The notes beneath the pieces are model-generated. The model had not been told where the DNA came from and did not search any database. It worked only from the letters and a program-made list of their open reading frames with translations. 64,000 nt of DNA from Treponema brennaborense (GTDB lineage: Bacteria > Spirochaetota > Spirochaetia > Treponematales > Treponemataceae): positions 62,001-126,000 of the forward strand of contig JAMPCJ010000005.1 in NCBI GenBank assembly GCA_023666275.1, read 5' to 3'. The first letter of the stretch is position 1. The number at the start of each line of letters is the position of its first letter. The position numbers were made by a program, and so were the translations under genes. Shown here piece after piece: positions 9,944 through 17,278 of this stretch.

Positions 9944-11427
9944 TGCGAAAATGCGTTTTCCAGCTTGTTTGAAACGGCGCTGAGCGTTTCTTCGGTTTTT
10001 ATGCCGAAGTGTGAAAGCACGCCTTTGTCAAACTGATAAAATTCGATTTCGCCGCATTGATAGCCTGCAAGCATATTTGCGAAATATACAAGCCCCGCGA
10101 TATCGGCAAAATCCGGCGGAGCCTCATCGGGGATGTGATGATAGCGGATTGCCGCGCATATAACATCGGGGAAATGCCACTTTTCGGCGATGCGCGCGCC
10201 TATTTCCGCATGATTCGCGCCGGCAAATAATTTTTCCATTATTTGTACGCTGATATTTTTTTGTCTGCGGAGTTTTTCGTAATACGAAGCCAATTCGGAA
10301 TACGTATCGCTGAACAATACTTTTCCTATATCGTGCAGCAGTCCGCAAACATAGGCATCCTGAACAAGTGTATGATTTGAGCTGCATAAATTTTTCGCAA
10401 TATTGTGCGCATAAAATGCGACGCGATAACAATGCCGCCATAGTTTTTTTGTTTGTTCCGATTGTCTGCCGAAATTCCGAAATGTTCCCAAAGAATACAA
10501 TAGATTTTTTATGCCGCGCGTGCCGACAAGCTGTACTGCCTTGCCGATGTCGGGACACGGCTCCCGCAGAGAAAACGCTGCGGAATTAACAAGTTTAAGC
10601 AAATCGGCAGTGAGCGCGACATCGTTGCTGATCTGCCGCGCGATTTCCGGTATAGTCGAAGAAGAATCGTTGAGCATTCTGTTGATGGCTGCGATATTAT
10701 CGGGAAAATGCGGCAGGCGGTCTATGCTTTCGGCAATGTCTTTTGCGAGCGTGCTGATAGCAGTGTGCGTGTCATTTTTTACCGGCAGAATTATGCGGGT
10801 AATTGTTTCTTCGTTTTCGGAAAAAATTTGGAAGCAGTCTTCCGCAAATCCCATTTTTTCAAGCATCAGCATCATTATGATAAGACCGAGACCGGCGCCC
10901 TCCGAGTCATCGAGCACATGCCGGAACGCTTCGTCTGCCGATGTGTACTGTCCGGTGCGCGCCAATTTGTCGTGAATGCGCTTGTATTCGAAAAACGTCA
11001 TGCGCACATTATTGCGCACTTCAATGAGTATTTTTCCGCCGTGAAACTGAAGAATCAATTTTATGAATAAGCCTTCGTCTTTTTGCATTTGCAGATATTT
11101 TTGAATATTATTGAGCGTGTCCTGCTTGAAAGTTTCCATTCCGATTTTGTAATCGTATTCGTCGAAAAGATTGAGTCCGCATTCTTTGAAAAAAACGCGT
11201 TTTGTGTTTGCTTTTTTTGCGTTTGTAATAAGTTCGCAAAGACAGTACGATAAATATTCCGCAAGATTTTCCTGGTTCAGTTCTTTCAGAAAACAAGAGA
11301 GCAATTCGGAAACATATATTTCGGTTTCACGCGGAAATGTATATGTCGTGATCATCAGGGGAATTTCGGCAGAAATTGCGTTTTTTATTTTTGCTTTGTC
11401 AACTGATATGTATGTGTTTTCCTGCAT
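9934..11427 (-). CDS. HATPase-HDOD signalling protein
   Basis: A 497-residue cytoplasmic protein with two recognisable parts. The N-terminal half resembles a GHKL/histidine-kinase ATPase domain: an N-box-like SYCLCELITNAKKAN and a G-box DSEGAGLGLIIMMLMLEK. The C-terminal half is an HDOD domain (LPHFPDNIAAINRML; LLHDIGKVLFSD; HAEIGARIAEKWHFP), related to HD phosphohydrolases and usually involved in signalling. The HD residues in LLHDIGK are kept. The frame stays open for 61 more codons upstream, but a TATACT box at 11461-11456 lies inside that extension, so the ATG at 11427 is the likely start, with a leader of about 22 nt. No kinase phospho-acceptor domain is present. Function is not known. 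Confidence 0.85.
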   Translation of the reverse strand: MQENTYISVDKAKIKNAISAEIPLMITTYTFPRETEIYVSELLSCFLKELNQENLAEYLSYCLCELITNAKKANTKRVFFKECGLNLFDEYDYKIGMETFKQDTLNNIQKYLQMQKDEGLFIKLILQFHGGKILIEVRNNVRMTFFEYKRIHDKLARTGQYTSADEAFRHVLDDSEGAGLGLIIMMLMLEKMGFAEDCFQIFSENEETITRIILPVKNDTHTAISTLAKDIAESIDRLPHFPDNIAAINRMLNDSSSTIPEIARQISNDVALTADLLKLVNSAAFSLREPCPDIGKAVQLVGTRGIKNLLYSLGTFRNFGRQSEQTKKLWRHCYRVAFYAHNIAKNLCSSNHTLVQDAYVCGLLHDIGKVLFSDTYSELASYYEKLRRQKNISVQIMEKLFAGANHAEIGARIAEKWHFPDVICAAIRYHHIPDEAPPDFADIAGLVYFANMLAGYQCGEIEFYQFDKGVLSHFGIKTEETLSAVSNKLENAFSQTA

Positions 11428-11636
11428 ATCCGATTGCCGATTTTGGATAACCTTAAGTATAAAACATATCAAATGTCCGCGCAAGTCTTTATCGGCCGGT
11501 TTGCAAACGCCTAATCGTAAAATTTCCGCGCGGTTTTTGAGAATTTCGATTCGGGATTTCCGGCAGACATCGGCATCGGGCGGCTGCATCCGAAAAAAAT
11601 AATATTTCAAGCTGCCGATGCGGCAGCCGCGCAGTG

Positions 11637-11665
11637 TTGAACAAATATCAAAACAATTGTATATT
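11637..11665 (+). promoter_or_regulatory. pckG promoter
   Basis: TTGAAC (11637-11642), a 17-bp spacer and TATATT (11660-11665) give a good housekeeping promoter about 85 bp before pckG. A small CCGGT / ACCGG hairpin lies just before its ribosome-binding site. Confidence 0.6.
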
Positions 11666-11751
11666 CTTACTACCGTTTATTTTAGAATGTATATGCAATA
11701 ACGGCATATTTCCAGAACATTGTCCGGTAAAACCGGCTGAAGGAGATTTTT

Positions 11752-13593
11752 ATGACAATAAATGACATTCGCCATGCAAAAATCAAAGCATGGATTGAAG
11801 AAACGGAAAAAATGTGTCAGCCCGATTCCGTGTATGTCTGCGACGGATCGGCTGCCGAATACGATCGCCTCATGAAGGAAATGGTCGATTCGGGTCTTGC
11901 AACGCCGCTTGCGAAAAAACCGAACAGTTTTTTGTTCCGCTCGCTTCCGTCTGATGTAGCGCGTGTGGAAGCCCGCACATTCATTTCCAGCAAAAAAGAA
12001 GAAGATGCAGGTCCTACAAACCATTGGATTGATCCTAAAGAATTAAAAGCAACGATGTCCGGCTTGTACAAAGGCTGCATGAAAGGGCGTACAATGTACG
12101 TTATCCCGTTTTCAATGGGACCGGTCGGATCGAATATCGCAAAAAACGGCATCGAAATTACGGATTCCGCTTACGTCGTCTGCAACATGCATATCATGAC
12201 ACGCGTCGGCACGAAAGTCCTTGATGTTATCGGTTCCGACGGCGAATTCGTTCCCTGTCTGCATTCAGTCGGAAAACCGCTTGTCGACGGCGCGAAAGAC
12301 GTCGACGAAAACGGAAAAGCTGTCTGGCCGTGCGCCGATATGGATCACAAATATATCAGCCAATTCCCGGAAGAACGCATGATTTGGTCATACGGTTCCG
12401 GTTACGGCGGCAACGCGCTGCTCGGCAAAAAATGCTTTGCGCTGCGCATTGCTTCTGTTTTGGCGCGGGATGAAGGCTGGCTTGCGGAACACATGCTTAT
12501 TCTTAAATTGACGAATCCTGCCGGCGAAGTAAAATATGTTACCGGCGCGTTCCCGTCTGCATGCGGCAAAACAAACCTCGCTATGCTTATCCCGACAATT
12601 CCGGGCTGGAAAGTAGAAACAATCGGTGATGACATAGCTTGGATGAAATTCGGCGCGGACGGACGTTTGTATGCCATCAATCCGGAAAACGGATTTTTCG
12701 GCGTTGCGCCCGGAACATCGGAACAGTCCAACAAAAACGCAATGGCTGCCGCCTCCAAAAATACCATTTTTACAAACTGTGCGCTCACGGAAGACGGCGA
12801 TATTTGGTGGGAAGGAATCGGATATCCCGCGAAAGGCAAACTGGTTGACTGGCACGGAAACACAAAAGACGCGCCCGCTGCGGATAAATCCCCGAAAGGC
12901 GAAGAACTTGCGCATCCCAATGCTCGTTTTACGGCGCCTGCGAATCAATGTCCGTGCATTGCAAAGGAATGGGAAGATCCCAACGGCGTTCCGATTTCTG
13001 CATTCTTGTTCGGCGGACGCCGTCCGTCTACAATTCCGCTGGTGCATCAGGCGCGGGACTGGAACCACGGCGTGTTCCTCGGTTCGATAGTCGGTTCCGA
13101 AGTAACCGCCGCGGTTATTTCGGATCAAGTAGGCCAGGTGCGCCGCGATCCGTTTGCCATGCTTCCGTTCTGCGGATACAACATGGGCGATTATTTTGCG
13201 CATTGGATCAACATCGGCAAAAAATCTTCCGCCGATAAACTGCCGAAAATTTTCTATGTAAACTGGTTCCGCAAAGATGCCGACGGTCATTTCATGTGGC
13301 CCGGATACGGCGACAACAGCCGCGTCCTTGCCTGGATTTTCGACCGCTGCGACAACAAAGACAACTACATTGATACAGCTATCGGCTTTATGCCGAAAGA
13401 CGGCGCGCTCAATACGGAAGGATTGGATGTTACGCCGGAAACAATGAAAGCAATTACTTCCGTAGACAAGGAAGGCTGGCTGAAAGAAATCGATGATATT
13501 CGGAAAAACCATTATCCGAAATTCGGAACTCATTTGCCGCCGGAATTGAAAGAGCAGCTTGACATTCTGGAAAAGAATTTGAAAGCCATGTAA
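11752..13593 (+). CDS. pckG: Phosphoenolpyruvate carboxykinase (GTP)
   Basis: A 613-residue GTP-dependent enzyme that interconverts oxaloacetate and phosphoenolpyruvate. In a fermentative spirochaete it may run in the carboxylating, energy-conserving direction. Visible motifs are the P-loop/kinase-1 segment [13 protein letters not shown] with the reactive cysteine of the GTP family, [10 protein letters not shown] (metal binding), and [18 protein letters not shown]. Length and order match the family. The start has GAAGGAG 6 nt upstream of the ATG, and a TTGAAC-17-TATATT promoter lies about 85 bp before it. A strong terminator follows, so it is probably monocistronic. A 499-codon ORF on the opposite strand is a codon-bias shadow. 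Confidence 0.97.
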   Translation: MTINDIRHAKIKAWIEETEKMCQPDSVYVCDGSAAEYDRLMKEMVDSGLATPLAKKPNSFLFRSLPSDVARVEARTFISSKKEEDAGPTNHWIDPKELKATMSGLYKGCMKGRTMYVIPFSMGPVGSNIAKNGIEITDSAYVVCNMHIMTRVGTKVLDVIGSDGEFVPCLHSVGKPLVDGAKDVDENGKAVWPCADMDHKYISQFPEERMIWSYGSGYGGNALLGKKCFALRIASVLARDEGWLAEHMLILKLTNPAGEVKYVTGAFPSACGKTNLAMLIPTIPGWKVETIGDDIAWMKFGADGRLYAINPENGFFGVAPGTSEQSNKNAMAAASKNTIFTNCALTEDGDIWWEGIGYPAKGKLVDWHGNTKDAPAADKSPKGEELAHPNARFTAPANQCPCIAKEWEDPNGVPISAFLFGGRRPSTIPLVHQARDWNHGVFLGSIVGSEVTAAVISDQVGQVRRDPFAMLPFCGYNMGDYFAHWINIGKKSSADKLPKIFYVNWFRKDADGHFMWPGYGDNSRVLAWIFDRCDNKDNYIDTAIGFMPKDGALNTEGLDVTPETMKAITSVDKEGWLKEIDDIRKNHYPKFGTHLPPELKEQLDILEKNLKAM

Positions 13594-13642
13594 TTGTTTG
13601 TGCTCCCGATTATGCGGCGATTTTCGCCGCGTAACGGCGCAT

Positions 13643-13684
13643 AAAAGGACTGTCTCGGAAAACCGCAGGCAGTCCTTTTGTTTT
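13643..13684 (+). terminator. pckG terminator
   Basis: The stem AAAAGGACTG / CAGTCCTTTT (13643-13652 and 13670-13679) is followed by GTTTT. It sits between pckG and the exporter and shows that the exporter start must lie at or after 13685. Confidence 0.85.
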
Positions 13685-14707
13685 ATGGATATTTTGCAGC
13701 CGAACAGGTTTTCCGTGAATAAAAAATCGATTGCTTTTTTTGCCGCAGCGGGAATTATTGCCGCCACCGTCATTTGGGGTTTTGCTTTTGTCGTTGTTAA
13801 GAATTCGCTTGACGATATACCGGCGCTGTATATGATGGCGATTCGCTTTTCTGTTGCGGGAGCTGCACTTTCTGTTATATTTTTCAAAAAACTGCGCCGT
13901 GCGGCAAAGAAAGAATGGCTGCATGGACTGGTTATCGGTATTTTTTTGTTTGCGGCGTATCTGTTTCAGACTGTCGGATGCAAATACACAACGGCAGGGA
14001 AAAACGCGTTTTTGACAACAATATACGTTATTCTTGTGCCGTTTTTGAATTGGCCGTTCTGCCGCCGCCGGCCGGATATGCGCAGCATAATTGCCGCCGT
14101 GCTGTGCGTAACGGGAATCGGACTGCTGTCGCTGCAAGATAATTTTACGCTGAACAAAGGCGACGCCCTGACAATTGTCTGCGGTCTGTGCTTCGCGCTG
14201 CAAATTATGTATATAGCACAATATTCCGCACACGATGATCCTGTAACGCTGACAGTGATTCAGATATTGTGCGCTGCTTTTTGTTCCTGGATATCTGCCG
14301 CTGCAGCAAGCACATTCCCGATAAGCGCGCTGCGGCGCCCCGATGTATGGATGAGCATGCTGTATTTGGGAGTGATGAGCACGCTGCTTGCTTTTTTGCT
14401 GCAAAATGTCTGCCAAAAATATTTGCCGCCGGCTATGGCAGCTTTGCTGATGTCTTTTGAATCGGTTTTCGGGATGCTGTTCAGTGTCCTTCTGCTGCAT
14501 GAACAGCTGCGTTTGCGAAGCATTGCCGGTTGTCTGCTTATGTTTGCGGCACTCATGACGGCGCAGATAAAATTTCCTGTTCATCATGATGGTTCGATGC
14601 GTAAACATCATGCAAGTCGCGGCGCTTTTTCCCGCTGCGGACTGTCGGCGCCGGAACAGGAATTGTCTGCCGGCAAAAAGGAAACAGATGCGTCCCATAG
14701 CAAATAG
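13685..14707 (+). CDS. EamA-family (DMT superfamily) transporter
   Basis: A 340-residue inner-membrane protein with about ten hydrophobic helices. Two EamA repeats are visible: ATVIWGFAFVVVK with ALYMMAIRFSVAGA in the first, and LGVMSTLLAFLLQN with SFESVFGMLFSVLLLHE in the second. Members export or import amino acids, nucleosides or other metabolites; the substrate is unknown here. The frame reads back to 13598 through the pckG terminator, so the start is either ATG 13685 or GTG 13715 (VNKKSIAFF). The C-terminus carries a hydrophilic tail of about 40 residues. No strong ribosome-binding site is seen for either start. Confidence 0.85.
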   Translation: MDILQPNRFSVNKKSIAFFAAAGIIAATVIWGFAFVVVKNSLDDIPALYMMAIRFSVAGAALSVIFFKKLRRAAKKEWLHGLVIGIFLFAAYLFQTVGCKYTTAGKNAFLTTIYVILVPFLNWPFCRRRPDMRSIIAAVLCVTGIGLLSLQDNFTLNKGDALTIVCGLCFALQIMYIAQYSAHDDPVTLTVIQILCAAFCSWISAAAASTFPISALRRPDVWMSMLYLGVMSTLLAFLLQNVCQKYLPPAMAALLMSFESVFGMLFSVLLLHEQLRLRSIAGCLLMFAALMTAQIKFPVHHDGSMRKHHASRGAFSRCGLSAPEQELSAGKKETDASHSK

Positions 14708-15043
14708 AATTCAGCGGAGAAAAATGTGCGCTGGATTGCCGCGCCGCGAAACTGGCGGCGGAAAATAAATTTCCTATAGCAAAACGGCGACATCCGTATT
14801 GCTTCGCTGCACTCGCAACGACAAATGCCGCGGACTGATTCGCTGCCGGTTCGTGCATCAGATGTTTAAAGCTGTTTTTCAGTTGAAAAAGAAACTGCGT
14901 TCGCCTAACAGAAGCTTAAATGTTTTGCGGCAGATTCGTTCGGTTTAAATCTTGAGTTTCGGCGCAAAAAATGATACCGTAACATTATAAATAAATGATG
15001 CACGGCTGAATGCCGATTGTTCCTGTTATTTTCGGAGGAAATT
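14708..15043. other. Intergenic region upstream of the amino-acid ABC operon
   Basis: No convincing gene is present in these 336 bases. Within it, 14794-14823 (core ATTGCTTCGCTGCACTCGC) resembles a dispersed GC-rich repeat that I recall from intergenic regions of many bacteria; only one copy is present. No remnant of a conventional first binding-protein lobe can be read here in any frame, which matters for the permuted protein that follows. A promoter for the operon is not clear; TATAAA near 14984 is a weak candidate. Confidence 0.4.
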
Positions 15044-15859
15044 ATGAAAAAAATATGTATGCACGGTTTTTTCTGTGCCGGATGCCGCATTCCGCTGATA
15101 TGCGCCGCAATTATTACGCTTTTTCTGTCCGGCTGCGCAAAAGAAAAAGCTGTCATCGCCTGCGCAGATGATTTGGCAGGCAAAAAAATAGGCGTGCAGG
15201 CAGGCACTACCGGCGAAACATACGTGCAGGAAAATGTACGCGGCGCGAAAATCTCTTCTTTCAAAAGCGGCATCGATGCGGCGCTTGACCTTAAAACCGG
15301 AGCGATTGACGCGGTCGTGCTGGACGAACTTCCGGCAAAAGAAATAGCTGCGCGGAATCCCGAACTTGCAATTGTGCGTGATTCTTTCGCGCGCGAAGAA
15401 TACGCGATTGCGGTGAAAAAAGGCAATTCTGCGCTGCTTGAAATAATAAACAATACTATAAAAGAAATAAAAGCGAACGGCGAATACGAAAAACTTATCG
15501 CGGCGTTCATGCCTGCAGACAGCAATATTATTGTGCCGGAATCGGAAGTTCTTGAGGGAACCGACGTTATAAAACTCGGAACGAATGCCGCATTCCCGCC
15601 GTTTGAGTATGTGGACGGCAAAACAATTACCGGTTTTGATATTCTTACGGGACAAAAAATAGCGCGCTCCTGCGGGGCTCGGCTTGAAGTTGTCGATATG
15701 TCATTCGACAGCTTGATTCCGGCATTACAGTCCGGCGCAATTGATTTTATCGCCGCGGGCATGTCTGTTTCGGAAGAACGCAAAAAAAACGTTGATTTCT
15801 CGGTTCCGTATTACGAATCGGAACAAGTCATCATTATCCGCAAAGCGAAAGAAAAATAG
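15044..15859 (+). CDS. Circularly permuted amino-acid-binding lipoprotein of an ABC importer
   Basis: A 271-residue lipoprotein: hydrophobic signal then LSGC with Cys31 as lipid site. The start follows GGAGG by 6 nt. All blocks of a polar amino-acid binding protein (SBP_bac_3) are present but in swapped order. Residues ~41-156 hold what is normally the second half: DDLAGKKIGVQAGTTGE, AIDAVVLDELPA and the C-terminal family end NGEYEKLIAAF. Residues ~173-270 hold what is normally the first half: IKLGTNAAFPPFEYVDG, GFDILTGQKIA, FDSLIPALQSGAIDFI, SEERKKNVDFS and YYESEQVII. The arginine of SEERKK and the aspartate of VVLDE, which in the family hold the ligand carboxylate and amino group, are kept, so it is likely functional. 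Its permease and ATPase follow directly. Confidence 0.9.
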   Translation: MKKICMHGFFCAGCRIPLICAAIITLFLSGCAKEKAVIACADDLAGKKIGVQAGTTGETYVQENVRGAKISSFKSGIDAALDLKTGAIDAVVLDELPAKEIAARNPELAIVRDSFAREEYAIAVKKGNSALLEIINNTIKEIKANGEYEKLIAAFMPADSNIIVPESEVLEGTDVIKLGTNAAFPPFEYVDGKTITGFDILTGQKIARSCGARLEVVDMSFDSLIPALQSGAIDFIAAGMSVSEERKKNVDFSVPYYESEQVIIIRKAKEK

Positions 15860-16527
15860 TGCTGCATTCTTTTTTTGTTACAATGATTGACAATCAGCGC
15901 TGGCATCTTATTTGCCAGGGGCTCGGCGCGACGCTTCTTATTGCGCTGTGCGCCATTCTCATCGGTACTGCGCTGGGCTGTCTGTTTGCGCTGATGAAAA
16001 TATCCGAAAATAAATTCCTGCGCTTTATTGCGGATTTGTATACAACCGTGCTGCGCGGCATTCCGCTTGCGACGCAGCTGATGATTTTCTATTTTGTTAT
16101 TTTTGCGCCGCTGGGAATGAATAAAATGCTTGTCGCGATATTGGCGTACGGCATCAATTCCGGCGCGTACTGCACAGAAATATTCCGCGCGGGCATTCAG
16201 GGGCTTGATCCGGGACAAACGGAAGCAGGCCGCTCGCTCGGTCTTAATAAATGGCAGACGCTGTTTAAGATTGTGCTACCGCAAGCCGTCAAAACGGTAC
16301 TGCCGACATATACGAGCGAATTTATCGTTCTTATAAAAGAAACTTCTGTCGCGAGTTTTATTGCCGTAATGGATTTGACAAAAGCGGGCGACATGATAAA
16401 AAACGCGACATACAACGCCTGGATTCCGCTTTTAACCTGCGCGCTCATATATTTGTGCCTGACTGTCGGACTGACTAATTTATTCGCGCTTGTTGAAAAA
16501 AGGATGGCACGCAGTGATAGACGTTAA
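15859..16527 (+). CDS. Polar amino-acid ABC transporter permease
   Basis: A 222-residue inner-membrane protein of the HisM/GlnP type. It has about five hydrophobic helices and the EAA loop typical of binding-protein-dependent permeases, here [24 protein letters not shown]. The start is taken as GTG at 15859, whose G is shared with the TAG stop of the binding protein, indicating translational coupling; ATG at 15883 is the alternative. It overlaps the ATPase gene downstream. One permease gene is present, so the membrane part is expected to be a homodimer. Confidence 0.92.
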   Translation: MLHSFFVTMIDNQRWHLICQGLGATLLIALCAILIGTALGCLFALMKISENKFLRFIADLYTTVLRGIPLATQLMIFYFVIFAPLGMNKMLVAILAYGINSGAYCTEIFRAGIQGLDPGQTEAGRSLGLNKWQTLFKIVLPQAVKTVLPTYTSEFIVLIKETSVASFIAVMDLTKAGDMIKNATYNAWIPLLTCALIYLCLTVGLTNLFALVEKRMARSDRR

Positions 16528-17236
16528 AAATCTGAAAAAAAACTTCGGGACTTTGGAAGTTCTGCGCGGCGTAAATGTTTCCATCGGAAAAAGTGAAAAA
16601 GTCGTTGTCATCGGTCCGTCCGGATCGGGAAAAAGCACGTTTCTGCGCTGCCTGAACCGTCTTGAAGAACCTGACGGCGGAACGATTCTGTTTGAGGGCG
16701 TGGATATAACCGATAAAAACACGGATATCGATACATGCCGCCGAAAAATGGGAATGGTATTTCAGCATTTTAATTTGTTTCCGCATTTAACTGTTCTGCA
16801 GAACATTACGCTTGCTCCGGTAACGCTGAAAATTCAAACGCAGGAACAGGCGGAAAAAAATGCCATGCTGCTGCTCGAACGTGTCGGGCTGCCGGAAAAG
16901 GCGCAAGTATATCCGTCAACGCTTTCCGGCGGGCAGAAACAGCGGATTGCCATTGTGCGTTCGCTTGCGATGAATCCCGACGTTATGTTGTTTGACGAAC
17001 CTACGTCTGCCTTGGATCCCGAAATGGTCGGAGAAGTGCTTGCCGTCATTAAGCAGCTGGCGGATGAAGGCATGACAATGGTCTGCGTAACACATGAAAT
17101 GCGTTTTGCGCGGGAAGTTGCCGACAGAATATTGTTCATGCATAACGGAACGATTCTTGAGCAGGGCGCGCCCGAAAAAATTTTCGCTTCGCCGGAACAT
17201 GAAAGAACCCGGCAGTTTTTGCAGCGGGTGCTCTGA
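16514..17236 (+). CDS. Polar amino-acid ABC transporter ATPase
   Basis: A 240-residue ATPase with Walker [11 protein letters not shown]-loop [13 protein letters not shown], signature LSGGQKQR, Walker [15 protein letters not shown] and the switch histidine in VCVTHEM. It matches the GlnQ/HisP group and drives the permease encoded just before it. The chosen start is GTG 16514, with AAGGA about 9 nt upstream, overlapping the permease by 14 nt; an upstream TTG at 16490 has no such site. The three-gene order (binding protein, permease, ATPase) and the overlaps indicate one operon. The specificity is probably a polar amino acid. Confidence 0.94.
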   Translation: MIDVKNLKKNFGTLEVLRGVNVSIGKSEKVVVIGPSGSGKSTFLRCLNRLEEPDGGTILFEGVDITDKNTDIDTCRRKMGMVFQHFNLFPHLTVLQNITLAPVTLKIQTQEQAEKNAMLLLERVGLPEKAQVYPSTLSGGQKQRIAIVRSLAMNPDVMLFDEPTSALDPEMVGEVLAVIKQLADEGMTMVCVTHEMRFAREVADRILFMHNGTILEQGAPEKIFASPEHERTRQFLQRVL

Positions 17237-17243
17237 ACAAATC

Positions 17244-17272
17244 AAGACAGAGTATTCCGTATCTGATATACT
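17244..17272 (+). promoter_or_regulatory. Putative leaderless promoter of polA
   Basis: AAGACA (17244-17249), a 17-bp spacer and TATACT (17267-17272) end 6 nt before the polA ATG. Transcription is predicted to start on the A of the start codon; there is no Shine-Dalgarno. Confidence 0.55.
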
Positions 17273-17278
17273 TACGAC

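Noticed and set aside
12388-13887. 499-codon ORF on the minus strand opposite pckG
   Set aside because: Product is rich in Arg, Phe and Cys with no domain; it lies fully opposite a well-supported PEPCK and is a codon-bias shadow.
13610-14698. 362-codon ORF opposite the EamA transporter
   Set aside because: Gln/Arg/His-rich, no recognisable domain, overlaps a clear membrane protein gene and the pckG terminator.
14708-15043. Remnant of a conventional SBP first lobe upstream of the permuted protein
   Set aside because: No frame in the gap encodes the expected motifs; the missing half is found intact at the C-terminus instead.
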